A DNA stretch of 64,000 nt from Cucumibacter marinus DSM 18995. Its GTDB lineage: Bacteria; Pseudomonadota; Alphaproteobacteria; Rhizobiales; Devosiaceae. Below the pieces are notes generated by a model. The model was not told the DNA's origin, made no database searches, and worked only from the letters and a program-made list of their open reading frames with translations. Positions 7,918-17,356 of the stretch are shown in pieces (the stretch's first letter is position 1; each line of letters begins with the position of its first letter). Location of the stretch: assembly GCF_000429865.1 (NCBI RefSeq), contig NZ_KE386977.1, forward strand, positions 55,043-119,042. The letters are read 5' to 3'. The translations under genes were made by a program, and so were the position numbers.

Positions 7918-10900
7918 TCAGGCGGTGCCGGTCTCGAGCCATTTCGCCACCCCGTCGCGCACCATTTCGCGCAGCCGGGTAAGCTTGTCGGCGAGCGCGT
8001 CACGGTCTCCGGCATCCCCGTCATCCTCGCCGGTTTCCGCCAGCACGAACTCGCCGGTGCGGATCACATCGCGCCAGCGCGGGTTGGCGGGCAAGGTGTC
8101 GACCAGCATGTATTTGTCGAGCGTGCGGGTCTGTAGCGAAGACCGGTCGAGACTGACCCGCCAGACCCCGGAGCGTTCTGCGAGATCGAACTTGTTCTTG
8201 CCCTTGGCGTGCCGCCAGATTTCGAGCGAGAGATTGACCACATCGACAACTGTCTGGCGATAGGCCTCGCGGTCGTCGCCGCTGGGCATGTCGTCGGTCA
8301 GCACGTCTGCGTCGCCCGTCTCGGGTTCGGAAAGCGGCCCGACACTGTCGAGTGCCCCGCGCACCGATTGAACCAGCTGCTCACCCTGTCCAGTAGCCTC
8401 GAGTTCCGCCCCGGCGATGATGACGGCGATGCCGCCCCCTGCCTCCGGCTCGAGTTCGAAAGCCGACAGGCTCACCTCCGGCAGACCCTCGCCAAGCGAT
8501 AGCCGTTCGCCGTGATAATCGCCATCCGCCTCACAGGCTGCCAGCATCCGCTTGAACAGATCGCCCGGCAGCAGGGTGGCGATGGCCTGACCGGTTTCGA
8601 CCGGCTGGCCCAGTACGGTTTCTGCCTGTTTGTTGGCGTAGCTCACCCGGCCCGAAGGCTGGACACACACAAGGCCGACCGCCAGCGTGTCGAGGAGGCT
8701 GGCCATACGGCGCTGGGACAGCCGCAAGGCATCCTCGATCTGGATGCGGCGGTCGATCTCTTCCTGCAATTCGGTGTTCTCGATGGCCTGTCGGCGCCCG
8801 CGCGCGGCTTCCAACAGCGTGGAGATGCGCGCCAGCAATTCGTCCTTGATGAAGGGTTTGACCACATAGTCGTTTGCCCCCGCCTCGAGCCCGGCGATCA
8901 CGTCTCGGGTGCGCGAGCGCGCGGTGACCATGACGATCGGGAGGGAGAGCCGGTCGTGGTGTTGGCGCAGCCGGCGGGCGACATCGAGCCCGCTCATATC
9001 CGGCATCATCACATCGAGAATGATCAGGTCGGGGGCGTGCTTGTCGACCGCATCGAGAGCCGCACCGCCATTCTCCGCCACATGCACGGTATAGCCCTGC
9101 GGGATCAGCACATTGCGCAAGACCTGGATGTTGATCGGTTCATCGTCGACCACCAGAATGACCGGCGCGCTGCCATCGTCACTGGCGATCGCGGGGCGGG
9201 TATCGACTTCGAGTGTGTTGAGCGTCTCGTGATAGCCCTCATCGGTGACTTCCATCCGGCGATGGGTCTTGATCATCCCGTCCGCCCCGGTCTCGGCGAC
9301 CGGCAGGGTGAGGGTGAAGCGCGAACCTTCCCCGAGCGCGCTCCTGGCGCTCAGCTTGCCGTCGAGCGCGGTGGTCAACTGCCGGGCAATGGTCAGCCCG
9401 AGCCCCGAACTGCCCGACTTGCCCGAACTGTCGATATTGTCGCCCTGTTCGAGCGGCTGGAACATGCGTTCGAGCGCATCCGGGGCGATGCCCGGCCCGG
9501 TGTCGGAAATGACGATGTCGACGAGGTCGTCATGCCGTTCGGCGAAGATCTGGATCGAGCCCTGCTCGGTATATTTGATGGCGTTGCCAACAAGGTTGTA
9601 GAGGATCTGCTCGAACCTGACGGGATCGGCCAGTACCAGCGGAATGTCCTGGGGGATATCGACCCTGAGGGTGATCGGTTCACCGCGCAGGAGCGGTTCG
9701 GCGAGCTGCAGAACGTTGCGAAGGCTGGTGGCCACATGCACCGCCTGCATGTCGAGCCGGAGCCGGCCCTGACGGATGCGGTAAAGATCGAGCAGATCGT
9801 CGACCAGCCGTGACAGCCGGCGGGCGGAGAAGGTGATGAGCTGGAGCTGGCTGCGCTGTGCCTGGCTCAACTCCCCCGCGGCACCGGCGGACAGCGTTTC
9901 GGCAATGCCGACAATGCCGTTGAGCGGGGTCCTCAGCTCATGCGAGGTGTTGGCGAGGAAAGTGTCCTTCAGCCGGTCGGCCTCTTCGAGCTGCTGGTTC
10001 TTCTCGGCAATCGCCTTGACGTTTTTTTCGAGTTCCGCCGAGTTCATCGAGATCAGGGCAAGCTGGTCGCGCACCGCATCGCGCATACGGCGGAAACTGC
10101 CTGCCAGCCGCTTGAGTTCGATAGGGCCCTGAATGTCGGGCATCGAGCGGTCGAGATCGCCGTCAGCAATGGCCTCGGCGGCATCCGTCAGGCGCACCAC
10201 CGGGGCCGTCGTCGAGCGGGCGAGCGTGGCTGCCAGCAGCAGAAGCAGCGGGACGGAGACGACGGCCAGCGTCAACACGGTAACAAACAGGGCCATCGAG
10301 CTGGCATAGGCGATGGCGGCGGGCACTTCGGACACCAGCAGCCAGGGCACGCCCCAGGCATCGATCCCCGCCGTCGCCATCAGCGCCGCTTCTCCGCCCA
10401 TGCCTTTTTCGGGGCGGGACATGCCCGGCCGCAAATCGTCCGGTCCGGCATGGGGGGAGGCATCGCCGGGCATTAGCCCCGAGCCTTCCGGCGCGGCGAT
10501 GATCAACCCGGCCGATGACATGAGATAAATTTGCCCGGTCGATCCCGCCTCGGATTGCGAGAGGGCGTTGAGCCCGCCCGGCGGCAGCCGGAAAACGATC
10601 ACCCCGCCGGCACGCCGGTAATACTGCACCCGGATCGCGACATAGGCGGCGAATTCACCGGTGACCGGGTCGCGCTCGAAATCGCGAAAATAGACGCCGG
10701 TGTCCTGCGGCGCGTCCTGCAGCGCCGCCTGGATCTGGCCGAGTGGAGACCCGGCAAGTTCTCCGGTCAGCGAGCGGGCGAAATAGGCGTCTTTGCCGAC
10801 CGAATAGACCACCCGGCCCGAAGACCCGATCAGATAGAGATTGTCGAACTCGGAGGATTCGACAAAGGCTGAATAATCGTCGTGAAACTGGCCATGCATA

Positions 10901-11304
10901 TTGGCATAGACCACGGCCTGCCTGAGCAGCGCATCGCGGTCGGCCTGGCTCGCTTCCGCATCGTCGGCGCCATAGCCCTGGCGCAGGATCGCCTCGGCCG
11001 CATCGGGCTCGGCCTCGATCTGGCGAAAGCCGTAGCTGAACCCGTAGAACTCGCCGATCGAATAGCGCACCGTGCTGGTCTGGCTGAGATTGCCCGCCTG
11101 CCGTCCCGCAAAGGTGAGATATTGCCGGATTTCGGAGCGCTTGGCCTCGGTGACGAAACCGAGCCGCGCGAAGGTTTCGCTCTCCACATTGGAGACAAGA
11201 AAGTAAAGAAAGGTCGCCCCGACAATGAAAAGCGGCGCCAGCGAAATCACGAAAAAGATCAGCAACAGCCGACCTCGCAATCCGCGCGGTTTGAGCGCCA
11301 TCAT
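7918..11304 (-). CDS. Membrane-bound hybrid sensor histidine kinase with receiver and PAS domains
   Basis: A 1128-residue hybrid kinase. From the N-terminus: a membrane segment (about 9-31), a large periplasmic sensor region, a second segment (about 337-360), HAMP, a HisKA domain with His455 in SHELRTPLNG, an HATPase domain (NAIKYTE, DTGPGIA, GLGLTIA), a receiver with Asp764 in LDVMMPD and the lysine of VVKPF, a PAS domain (about 855-960), and a further C-terminal region rich in W and R. The start at 11304 follows GGAGGAGAGGA; an in-frame upstream extension lacks such a site. No DNA-binding regulator lies next to it, so its output partner is unknown. Confidence 0.93.
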   Translation of the reverse strand: MMALKPRGLRGRLLLIFFVISLAPLFIVGATFLYFLVSNVESETFARLGFVTEAKRSEIRQYLTFAGRQAGNLSQTSTVRYSIGEFYGFSYGFRQIEAEPDAAEAILRQGYGADDAEASQADRDALLRQAVVYANMHGQFHDDYSAFVESSEFDNLYLIGSSGRVVYSVGKDAYFARSLTGELAGSPLGQIQAALQDAPQDTGVYFRDFERDPVTGEFAAYVAIRVQYYRRAGGVIVFRLPPGGLNALSQSEAGSTGQIYLMSSAGLIIAAPEGSGLMPGDASPHAGPDDLRPGMSRPEKGMGGEAALMATAGIDAWGVPWLLVSEVPAAIAYASSMALFVTVLTLAVVSVPLLLLLAATLARSTTAPVVRLTDAAEAIADGDLDRSMPDIQGPIELKRLAGSFRRMRDAVRDQLALISMNSAELEKNVKAIAEKNQQLEEADRLKDTFLANTSHELRTPLNGIVGIAETLSAGAAGELSQAQRSQLQLITFSARRLSRLVDDLLDLYRIRQGRLRLDMQAVHVATSLRNVLQLAEPLLRGEPITLRVDIPQDIPLVLADPVRFEQILYNLVGNAIKYTEQGSIQIFAERHDDLVDIVISDTGPGIAPDALERMFQPLEQGDNIDSSGKSGSSGLGLTIARQLTTALDGKLSARSALGEGSRFTLTLPVAETGADGMIKTHRRMEVTDEGYHETLNTLEVDTRPAIASDDGSAPVILVVDDEPINIQVLRNVLIPQGYTVHVAENGGAALDAVDKHAPDLIILDVMMPDMSGLDVARRLRQHHDRLSLPIVMVTARSRTRDVIAGLEAGANDYVVKPFIKDELLARISTLLEAARGRRQAIENTELQEEIDRRIQIEDALRLSQRRMASLLDTLAVGLVCVQPSGRVSYANKQAETVLGQPVETGQAIATLLPGDLFKRMLAACEADGDYHGERLSLGEGLPEVSLSAFELEPEAGGGIAVIIAGAELEATGQGEQLVQSVRGALDSVGPLSEPETGDADVLTDDMPSGDDREAYRQTVVDVVNLSLEIWRHAKGKNKFDLAERSGVWRVSLDRSSLQTRTLDKYMLVDTLPANPRWRDVIRTGEFVLAETGEDDGDAGDRDALADKLTRLREMVRDGVAKWLETGTA

Positions 11305-11715
11305 TCCTCTCCTCCGTGTCGCGCTGCCCCCTTTGCGCGCTGATATAGCTCTAGCGGACCCGCAGCGCCCGGTCGAGACCTGCACTGGCTTCCGATTGGC
11401 GTTGTGATTGGTATCAGAGTGGTCCGCTTGTCGGGCCCAATGGAAACTTGCTGTTGAATCAAGTGTTTATGATCGGGATTGTACGGTTTATCGACGCTTT
11501 GGCGCGACGATTTGTCGATTTTTCAGGTGCTTTTTCAGTACGAGCCGGATGACATCAGGGGGGTGCTGCGAAATGGTCGCCCAATGCCCGGACAGCCGGA
11601 AACGGACCAATTCGGGCGGGTGGCGGTACCGTTCCCATGGCCAAATCGGCCAAAGTATTGAACAGAACCGCCGGGAGAGGACACGCTAGATAACCTTAGG
11701 GGAGGTATCCACGCC
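11305..11715. other. Intergenic promoter region between divergent genes
   Basis: These 411 bp separate the minus-strand kinase from the plus-strand ABC importer operon and must hold both promoters. The middle (about 11455-11560) is noticeably AT-richer than the surrounding genes. I find no convincing -35/-10 pair, terminator or RNA gene. Short ORFs here lack ribosome sites and conserved features. Confidence 0.4.
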
Positions 11716-13389
11716 ATGCGTCGATCTACCATTCTGCGCGCTGTTGCGACAGCGCTGGCTCTTGCACCCTTGGCGGTGCCCGCGGCCTACGCCCAGGAAG
11801 AGGGCGATTCCGTCCTCGTGGCCCTGCCGCAGCAGGTGACCGCCTGGACCGAGAACTTCAACCCGTTCAACCAGACCACCACCGTACCCTCGATCCGCGA
11901 CTTCGCGTATGAGCAACTGGTGATCTTCAACCGCATGCAGGGCGGTACCGCCGAATACCGGCTCGCCGATTCTTACGAATATGGCGACGACCTCAAATCG
12001 GTCACCTTCCACCTGCGCGATGGGCTGAAATGGTCGGACGGCGAAGATCTCACCGCCGATGATGTGATTTTCACCTTCAACATGATCAAGGATCACCCGG
12101 CGCTCGACCTGCGCACCGTGTGGGACCGGATCGACGGCGTCGAGAAGATCGATGACCAGACCGTCAAGTTTGACTTCAAGGAAGTCGATACCGGCCTGAT
12201 CTTCGACCTGGTTCGTGTTCACACCGTTCCCGAACATATCTGGGCCGACGTGGAAGACCCCGTGTCCTTCACCAACCCCAATCCGGTTGGTAATGGTGCA
12301 CTGACCGAAATCGTGCGCTTTACACCGCAGGAATATGTGCAGTGCCGCAATCCCTACTTCTTCCAGGCCGACGATCTGGAAGTCGACTGCATGCGCTTCC
12401 CGCAGATCGCCAACAACGACCAGGCCCTGACCGCCGCTGCCCGCGGCGAGCTTGACTGGTTCGGCTCCTTCCTGCCCGACATTGAGAAGACCTATGTCGC
12501 TCAGGACCCCGAGCACCACAAATACTGGTTCCCGGGCGGCTCCCTCGTGATCTTCAACATGAACCTCGAGAGCGAAAATGCCGGCAACGCGGAAGCCTTT
12601 TCCGACGTTGCGTTCCGCCGCGCCTTCTCGATGGCCATGGACCGTCAGGCCATGGTGGACATCGCGGGCTATGGCTATCCGACCATCAACCAGTATCCTT
12701 CCGGCCTGGGGCAGGGCTACCACGCCTGGAACAATCCTGAAGTTGATGCTGAATACGGCCAGTACACCGAGTACAATGTCGATGGCGCCAAGGCGCTGCT
12801 CGACGAAGCCGGTTATGCCGACACCAATGGCGACGGTTTCCGCGAAACCCCCTCGGGTGAGGAAATCTCGTTCGACGTGATCGTGCCGAATGGCTGGACC
12901 GACTGGGTCAACACCGTCCAGATCGCCATCGAAGGGCTGAACGAAGCCGGCATCAACGCCCGCGTCGCCACCCCGGAAGCAGCCGCCTGGACCCAGGAAC
13001 TGATCGACGGCTCCTATGACGCCGCCATCAACGCCCTGGTCGTTGGCGTGACCCCGCATATGGCATTCGACACCTTCCACTCGCGCAAGAAGGGCACCAC
13101 CCGCTTCTCCGCGACGCGCTGGACCAATGCCGAACTCGATCCGCTTCTCGACAGCTTCTTCAAGACTGCCGACCGCGACGAGCAGCAGGCGATCATGGAT
13201 GACATCCAGATGATCCTGGGCCGCGAGATGCCGCATGTGCCGGTGTTCAACAACCCGTACTGGTACCAGTACAACACCGCGCGCTTTGAAGGCTTCTTCT
13301 CCGCCGACAATGCCCAGGCCGTTCCGGTCGTGCATGACGGCAACCCCGAGCGTGTGCTGCACCTGCTGCAGCTGAGCCCGAAGTCCTGA
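11716..13389 (+). CDS. ABC transporter substrate-binding protein, family 5
   Basis: A 557-residue family 5 extracellular binding protein with a signal peptide ending near AAYAQE (residue 26). Family features visible include LRDGLKWSDGEDLTADDVIF, the hinge region VRFTPQEYVQ, and FRRAFSMAMDRQAMVD. Such proteins bind peptides, oligosaccharides or nickel chelates. The many aromatic residues and the family-like NPFNQTT start would suit oligosaccharides as well as peptides; I cannot decide between them. It is the first gene of a complete importer operon and has a strong GGGGAGGT ribosome site. Two hairpins follow it before the permease genes. Confidence 0.92.
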   Translation: MRRSTILRAVATALALAPLAVPAAYAQEEGDSVLVALPQQVTAWTENFNPFNQTTTVPSIRDFAYEQLVIFNRMQGGTAEYRLADSYEYGDDLKSVTFHLRDGLKWSDGEDLTADDVIFTFNMIKDHPALDLRTVWDRIDGVEKIDDQTVKFDFKEVDTGLIFDLVRVHTVPEHIWADVEDPVSFTNPNPVGNGALTEIVRFTPQEYVQCRNPYFFQADDLEVDCMRFPQIANNDQALTAAARGELDWFGSFLPDIEKTYVAQDPEHHKYWFPGGSLVIFNMNLESENAGNAEAFSDVAFRRAFSMAMDRQAMVDIAGYGYPTINQYPSGLGQGYHAWNNPEVDAEYGQYTEYNVDGAKALLDEAGYADTNGDGFRETPSGEEISFDVIVPNGWTDWVNTVQIAIEGLNEAGINARVATPEAAAWTQELIDGSYDAAINALVVGVTPHMAFDTFHSRKKGTTRFSATRWTNAELDPLLDSFFKTADRDEQQAIMDDIQMILGREMPHVPVFNNPYWYQYNTARFEGFFSADNAQAVPVVHDGNPERVLHLLQLSPKS

Positions 13390-13411
13390 GCCAGGGCCTC
13401 GTAAAGTCGAA

Positions 13412-13477
13412 CGAAGTCCTCTGACTTCGAGACGCTAATCCGGACCGCGGGCGGCCAGCCAAGAGCCGCCCCGGTCC
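13412..13477 (+). repeat. Two intercistronic hairpins after the binding-protein gene
   Basis: Two strong inverted repeats lie in the 106-bp gap: CGAAGTC/GACTTCG with a four-base loop at 13412-13429, and GGACCG-C-GGGCGGC paired with GCCGCCCCGGTCC at 13442-13477, 13 pairs with one bulge. Neither has a T-run. Hairpins in this place in ABC operons usually protect the 3' end of the binding-protein message or reduce read-through, giving more binding protein than permease. Confidence 0.6.
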
Positions 13478-13495
13478 TCGACCCCGGGGGAGATC

Positions 13496-14473
13496 ATGGC
13501 GTTCATCCTGAGGCGCATCGCCTTCTACCTCGTCGCCTTCCTCGTGGCGGCAATCATCAATTTTCTCTTGCCCCGCCTGATGCCGGGCAATCCCATCGAC
13601 ATCATGTTCGCCTCGGCCAATGTGATCATGCCGCCGGAGGCCAAGAAGGCCCTGGCGCTGACCTTCGGCTTTGTCGACAGGCCCTTGTGGGAAGAGCTGC
13701 TGATCTATTTGAGGTCGGTCTTCACCTTCGATCTGGGTGTCACCATCCGCTACTATCCGCTGACCGTCACCGAAGTGCTCGGGCGCGGATTGCTCTGGAC
13801 GCTTCTTCTGGTCGGCACCTCGGCGGTGCTGTCCTTCTGCCTGGGCTCGCTGCTCGGCATTCTCGCCGCCTGGCGCCGCGGCAGCGCGGTAGACAGCACC
13901 ATCTCGCCGCTGGCTCTCGCCATGCAGTCGATCCCCGCCGTGGTCGTGGCCATCACCACACTGTTCATCTTCGGGGTGGCGCTGAGATGGCTGCCCGTGG
14001 GCTATGCCTATGAGCCGAGCCTTGATCCCGAATTCTCCTGGGAGTTCATCTCCTCGGTCCTGACCCATGCGCTGATGCCGCTGTTCTCGCTGATGCTCAC
14101 CTCGATCGGCGGCTATCTCATCACCATGCGCAACAACATGATCGGCCAGCTCGGCGAGGATCACGTGGTGATGGCGTCGGCCAAGGGGCTGTCGGACCGG
14201 CGCATTCGCTACAACTATGCGGCGCGCAACGCGCTGCTGCCGTCGGTCACCGCCTTCGCGTTGAGCCTTGGTTCGGTCATGGGCGGTTCGCTGATCACCG
14301 AGATCGTGTTCAACTATCCCGGGCTTGGAAACCTTCTGTTCCAGGGCATCATCAACCGCGACTACCCGCTGATCCAGGGCCAGTTGCTGATCATGACCCT
14401 CACCATGCTGACGGCCAATCTGATCATCGACTTCGCCTATGTCTTCCTCGATCCGCGGCTGAGAAAGGCCTGA
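13496..14473 (+). CDS. ABC transporter permease (DppB-like)
   Basis: A 325-residue permease with six membrane segments. The N-terminus MAFILRRIAFYLVAFLVAA and PRLMPGNPID are typical of DppB/OppB-type subunits, and the ATPase-contact loop reads VMASAKGLSDRRIRYNYAARNAL (EAA-type loop, about residues 222-244). It pairs with the next gene to form the heterodimeric channel of the importer. The start ATG follows GGGGGAGATC. Confidence 0.93.
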   Translation: MAFILRRIAFYLVAFLVAAIINFLLPRLMPGNPIDIMFASANVIMPPEAKKALALTFGFVDRPLWEELLIYLRSVFTFDLGVTIRYYPLTVTEVLGRGLLWTLLLVGTSAVLSFCLGSLLGILAAWRRGSAVDSTISPLALAMQSIPAVVVAITTLFIFGVALRWLPVGYAYEPSLDPEFSWEFISSVLTHALMPLFSLMLTSIGGYLITMRNNMIGQLGEDHVVMASAKGLSDRRIRYNYAARNALLPSVTAFALSLGSVMGGSLITEIVFNYPGLGNLLFQGIINRDYPLIQGQLLIMTLTMLTANLIIDFAYVFLDPRLRKA

Positions 14474-14476
14474 GCC

Positions 14477-15394
14477 ATGCGCAACGTTCTCAACATCATC
14501 CTGCGCAACCGCAAGGCCACCATCGGGCTCGCCATCGTGCTGTTTTACGTGGTCATCGCCATCGCTGCGCCGCTGATCACCACCCACGATCCCAACAAGC
14601 GCGTGGCCCGGCCGCACCAGCCGCCGAGCCAGGAACACGTTATGGGTTCGACCCGGATCGGGCGCGACGTCTACACCCAGGCCGTCTGGGGTACCCGCAC
14701 CTCGCTGATCGTCGGCTTCTCCGCGGGCCTGATCGTGACCGTGATCGGCACGCTGATCGGTGTGACCGCCGGCTATTTCGGGGGCTGGATCGACGAGGTT
14801 CTCAACTTCATCACCAATATCGCGCTGGTGATTCCGCAATTGCCTCTCTTGCTGGTACTCGCCGCCTTCATCGGGAAGTCCGACCCCTTCATGATCGCCA
14901 TGATTATCGGGTTAACGTCATGGGCCTGGGGCGCCCGCGTGACGCGGGCACAGACCCTGACCTTGAGACGAAGGGACTTTATCGAGGCCTCCGAACAGAT
15001 CGGCGAGCCGAGCTGGCGCATCATCACCGTGGAATTGCTGCCGAACCTTCTCTCGATCATCGGCTTCAACTTCATCGGCTCGGTGATCTACACCATCATC
15101 ACCGAGGCAACGCTCGAATTCCTCGGGCTTGGCGATCCGCTCGCAGTGAGCTGGGGCACCATGCTCTATAATGCCCAAAATTCCTCGGCCATCACCGTCG
15201 GCGCCTATTGGGAGGTCTTCGTGCCCTGTCTCGCCATCGCGGTGATCGGGGTCGGTCTGTCGCTGCTCAATTTCGGGGTCGACGAAATCTCCAATCCGCG
15301 GCTGCGCACGCTCGGGGCCATCAACCGCGCGGTCAAGGCCCAGAAGAAATACGACGCCAAGTTCCGCGCCCGTTCGACGGAGGCCGGGGCATGA
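14477..15394 (+). CDS. ABC transporter permease (DppC-like)
   Basis: A 305-residue permease of the DppC/OppC class. After an N-terminal anchor (LNIILRNRKATIGLAIVLFY) it has the usual periplasmic segment with GSTRIGRDVYTQAVWGTRTS, then five more membrane segments and an EAA-type loop containing IEASEQIGEPSWRIITVELLPN. The C-terminus ends in a basic cytoplasmic tail. It starts three bases after the first permease stop, and its own stop overlaps the next ATG (ATGA). Confidence 0.93.
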   Translation: MRNVLNIILRNRKATIGLAIVLFYVVIAIAAPLITTHDPNKRVARPHQPPSQEHVMGSTRIGRDVYTQAVWGTRTSLIVGFSAGLIVTVIGTLIGVTAGYFGGWIDEVLNFITNIALVIPQLPLLLVLAAFIGKSDPFMIAMIIGLTSWAWGARVTRAQTLTLRRRDFIEASEQIGEPSWRIITVELLPNLLSIIGFNFIGSVIYTIITEATLEFLGLGDPLAVSWGTMLYNAQNSSAITVGAYWEVFVPCLAIAVIGVGLSLLNFGVDEISNPRLRTLGAINRAVKAQKKYDAKFRARSTEAGA

Positions 15395-16236
15395 CCGACA
15401 CAAGCATGAACACCGCCCCCCGGCGCCTTGTCGATGTGAAGAACCTCACGGTCGACTACATGACCCTTGAAGGGCCGTTTCGCGCGGTGAAGGGCGTCGA
15501 CTTTCACATCAATGACGGCGAGGTGCTGGGCCTTGCAGGGGAATCCGGCTGCGGCAAGTCGACAATCGCCTATGCCCTGATGCGCCTGCATCGCCCGCCT
15601 GCCTTCATCTCCGATGGCGAAATCACCATCGATGGCGAAGACATCCTCGCCTTCGATGACAAACGCCTGTCGAAATGGCGCTGGTCGACGACTTCGCTCG
15701 TCTTCCAATCGGCCATGAACGCGCTCAATCCGGTGCTGACGATCTTCGAGCAGTTCCGCGACGTCTATGTCACCCACACCGGCAAGAGCCGGGCCGAGGC
15801 CCGCGCCCGCGCCGAGGAGCTGATGCGGCTCGTGGGTATCCCCGAAAGCCGGCTCGACGACTACCCGCACCAGCTTTCCGGCGGCATGCGCCAGCGCGTC
15901 GTGCTGGCCAATGCACTGGTCCTCGATCCCAAGCTGATCATCATGGACGAGCCGACAACCGCGCTCGATGTGGTGGTGCAGCGCGAAATCTTGCAGGAGA
16001 TCGCCGGGCTCCAGAAACAGTTCGGCTTCTCGATCCTGTTCATCACCCACGACCTGGCGCTGATGGCGCAATTCGCCGACCGCATGGCGATCATGCTCGA
16101 GGGCGAAATCGTGGAGACCGGGTCGACCGCCGAGATCGTCGACAATCCCCAGCACGACTACACCGTCAAGCTGTGGCAATCGATGCCGACCCTGACCGAA
16201 GACGTCAGCTATGGCCCGACCGGAGGCGCCCAATGA
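15391..16236 (+). CDS. Peptide/oligosaccharide ABC transporter ATP-binding protein (DppD-like)
   Basis: A 281-residue ATPase. Walker A is GESGCGKST, the signature LSGGMRQRV, Walker B LIIMDEPTTALD, and the switch histidine is in FITHDLA. The start at 15391 is set by the ATGA overlap with the permease gene; a longer in-frame reading would run back through that gene. It lacks an obvious long C-terminal oligopeptide-transporter extension with cysteines, unlike many DppD proteins. It works as a heterodimer with the next gene product. Confidence 0.93.
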   Translation: MTDTSMNTAPRRLVDVKNLTVDYMTLEGPFRAVKGVDFHINDGEVLGLAGESGCGKSTIAYALMRLHRPPAFISDGEITIDGEDILAFDDKRLSKWRWSTTSLVFQSAMNALNPVLTIFEQFRDVYVTHTGKSRAEARARAEELMRLVGIPESRLDDYPHQLSGGMRQRVVLANALVLDPKLIIMDEPTTALDVVVQREILQEIAGLQKQFGFSILFITHDLALMAQFADRMAIMLEGEIVETGSTAEIVDNPQHDYTVKLWQSMPTLTEDVSYGPTGGAQ

Positions 16237-17174
16237 GCGAGACGACCAGAACCCCGCTGCTTGAAGTGCGAGACGTCAAGAAGACCTTCGTGGTCCGCCC
16301 CATGCTCGGTCGGTCCAAGGAAGTGCACGCCCTCAAGGACATCTCCTTCACGATCGAGGCCGGCAAGGCGCTGGCGCTGGTGGGCGAATCCGGCTCCGGC
16401 AAATCGACCTGCGGTCGTGCCATCGCGCGCATGTTCTCGATCGATGACGGGCGCATCCTCTTCAAGGGCAAGGACGTGGCCGCCGCCCGCAATCCGGCGG
16501 AACGCCGATCCAATGCCCGCCATATCCAGATGGTGTTTCAGGACCCGTTCGCATCGCTCAACCCCACTCACACCATCCGCCACCACCTGTTGAGGCCCTT
16601 GCGCTTGCACAAGCGGGTCGAGGCCGGGCAGAGCGAAGACGAGGCGCTGCGCCAGGTGCTCGCCGATGTCGAACTCGATGTCGATAATACGCTCGACAAA
16701 TATCCGCATCAGCTCTCCGGCGGTCAGCGCCAGCGCGTCAATCTCGCCCGTGCATTGGCCGTGGGTGCGGAATTGATCATTGCCGACGAACCGACCTCGA
16801 TGCTCGATGTGTCGATACGCCGGTCGGTACTGCAGTTGATGAAACGGCTGAAGGAAGAGCGCGGCATCGCGTTTCTTTACATCACCCACGATCTGGCCAC
16901 GGCCCGTTATCTGGCCGAGGACACCGCGGCGATGTTCGCGGGGCGGATCGTCGAATTCGGGCCGTCCGAAGAAGTGGTGCGCGATCCGCTGCACCCCTAC
17001 ACCAGATTGCTCCTCTCCTCGGTCTCCGACCCGCACGTGAAGATCAATCCCTCCATCGAGGACGCCAAGGCCTTCTCCGATTATGCCGATGGGGTGCGGG
17101 CGCAGACCGAGATGAGCGATGCGCCCATCGAGACGATCCGTCCGGGCCGGCAGGTGCGCCCGGTGGCCGTTTAG
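16233..17174 (+). CDS. Peptide/oligosaccharide ABC transporter ATP-binding protein (DppF-like)
   Basis: A 313-residue ATPase. Walker A GESGSGKST, Q-loop in VFQDPFASLNP, signature LSGGQRQRV, Walker B LIIADEPTSMLD and switch histidine in YITHDLA are all present. It overlaps the preceding ATPase gene by four bases (ATGA), which sets the start. The C-terminal 60 residues hold the DppF-like LHPYTRLLLSSV segment and a longer tail. It is the last gene of the operon. Confidence 0.93.
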   Translation: MSETTRTPLLEVRDVKKTFVVRPMLGRSKEVHALKDISFTIEAGKALALVGESGSGKSTCGRAIARMFSIDDGRILFKGKDVAAARNPAERRSNARHIQMVFQDPFASLNPTHTIRHHLLRPLRLHKRVEAGQSEDEALRQVLADVELDVDNTLDKYPHQLSGGQRQRVNLARALAVGAELIIADEPTSMLDVSIRRSVLQLMKRLKEERGIAFLYITHDLATARYLAEDTAAMFAGRIVEFGPSEEVVRDPLHPYTRLLLSSVSDPHVKINPSIEDAKAFSDYADGVRAQTEMSDAPIETIRPGRQVRPVAV

Positions 17175-17232
17175 GGGCGGTCGACTTCCCCGGGTGGGTG
17201 TTACATATTCGAACAGTTTACGGGGGCTGATG

Positions 17233-17273
17233 CCGGATTGTTGATGTATCTCAAACGATACGTTGCAATCCGG
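17233..17273. promoter_or_regulatory. Long imperfect inverted repeat upstream of pirin gene
   Basis: Arms CCGGATTG (17233-17240) and CAATCCGG (17266-17273) pair perfectly, and inside them GTATC pairs with GATAC. There is no T-run on either side, so a regulator-binding site is more likely than a terminator. It lies about 85 bp upstream of the pirin start and 60 bp after the ABC operon stop. Confidence 0.45.
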
Positions 17274-17316
17274 CCGGCTGCATTCACCTCGATGACTGCC
17301 TATCTTCGCTCTTAAC

Positions 17317-17340
17317 AGGCCCGCACCATCATGGTGGGCC
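17317..17340. promoter_or_regulatory. Inverted repeat in the pirin 5' leader
   Basis: GGCCC-GC-ACCA pairs with TGGT-GGGCC around a short centre, ending 16 bp before the pirin ATG. In the mRNA it would form a hairpin just ahead of the ribosome site GGAAAGGGGCG. It may be an operator or may affect translation; no T-run is present. Confidence 0.35.
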
Positions 17341-17356
17341 GGAAAGGGGCGAACTC

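Noticed and set aside
11408..11689. Plus-strand ORF of 93 codons in the kinase/ABC intergenic region
   Set aside because: No ribosome site, unusual Cys/Arg-rich content and no family; the region more likely holds promoters.
11686..13362. Long minus-strand ORF of 558 codons opposite the family 5 binding-protein gene
   Set aside because: It is the antisense shadow of a clear gene; its translation has no family features and is His/Gly/Val-rich, as expected of GC-rich shadows.
13247..14839. Minus-strand ORF of 530 codons across the two ABC permease genes
   Set aside because: Shadow of permease genes; very rich in Arg, Gly, His and Gln, with no domain.
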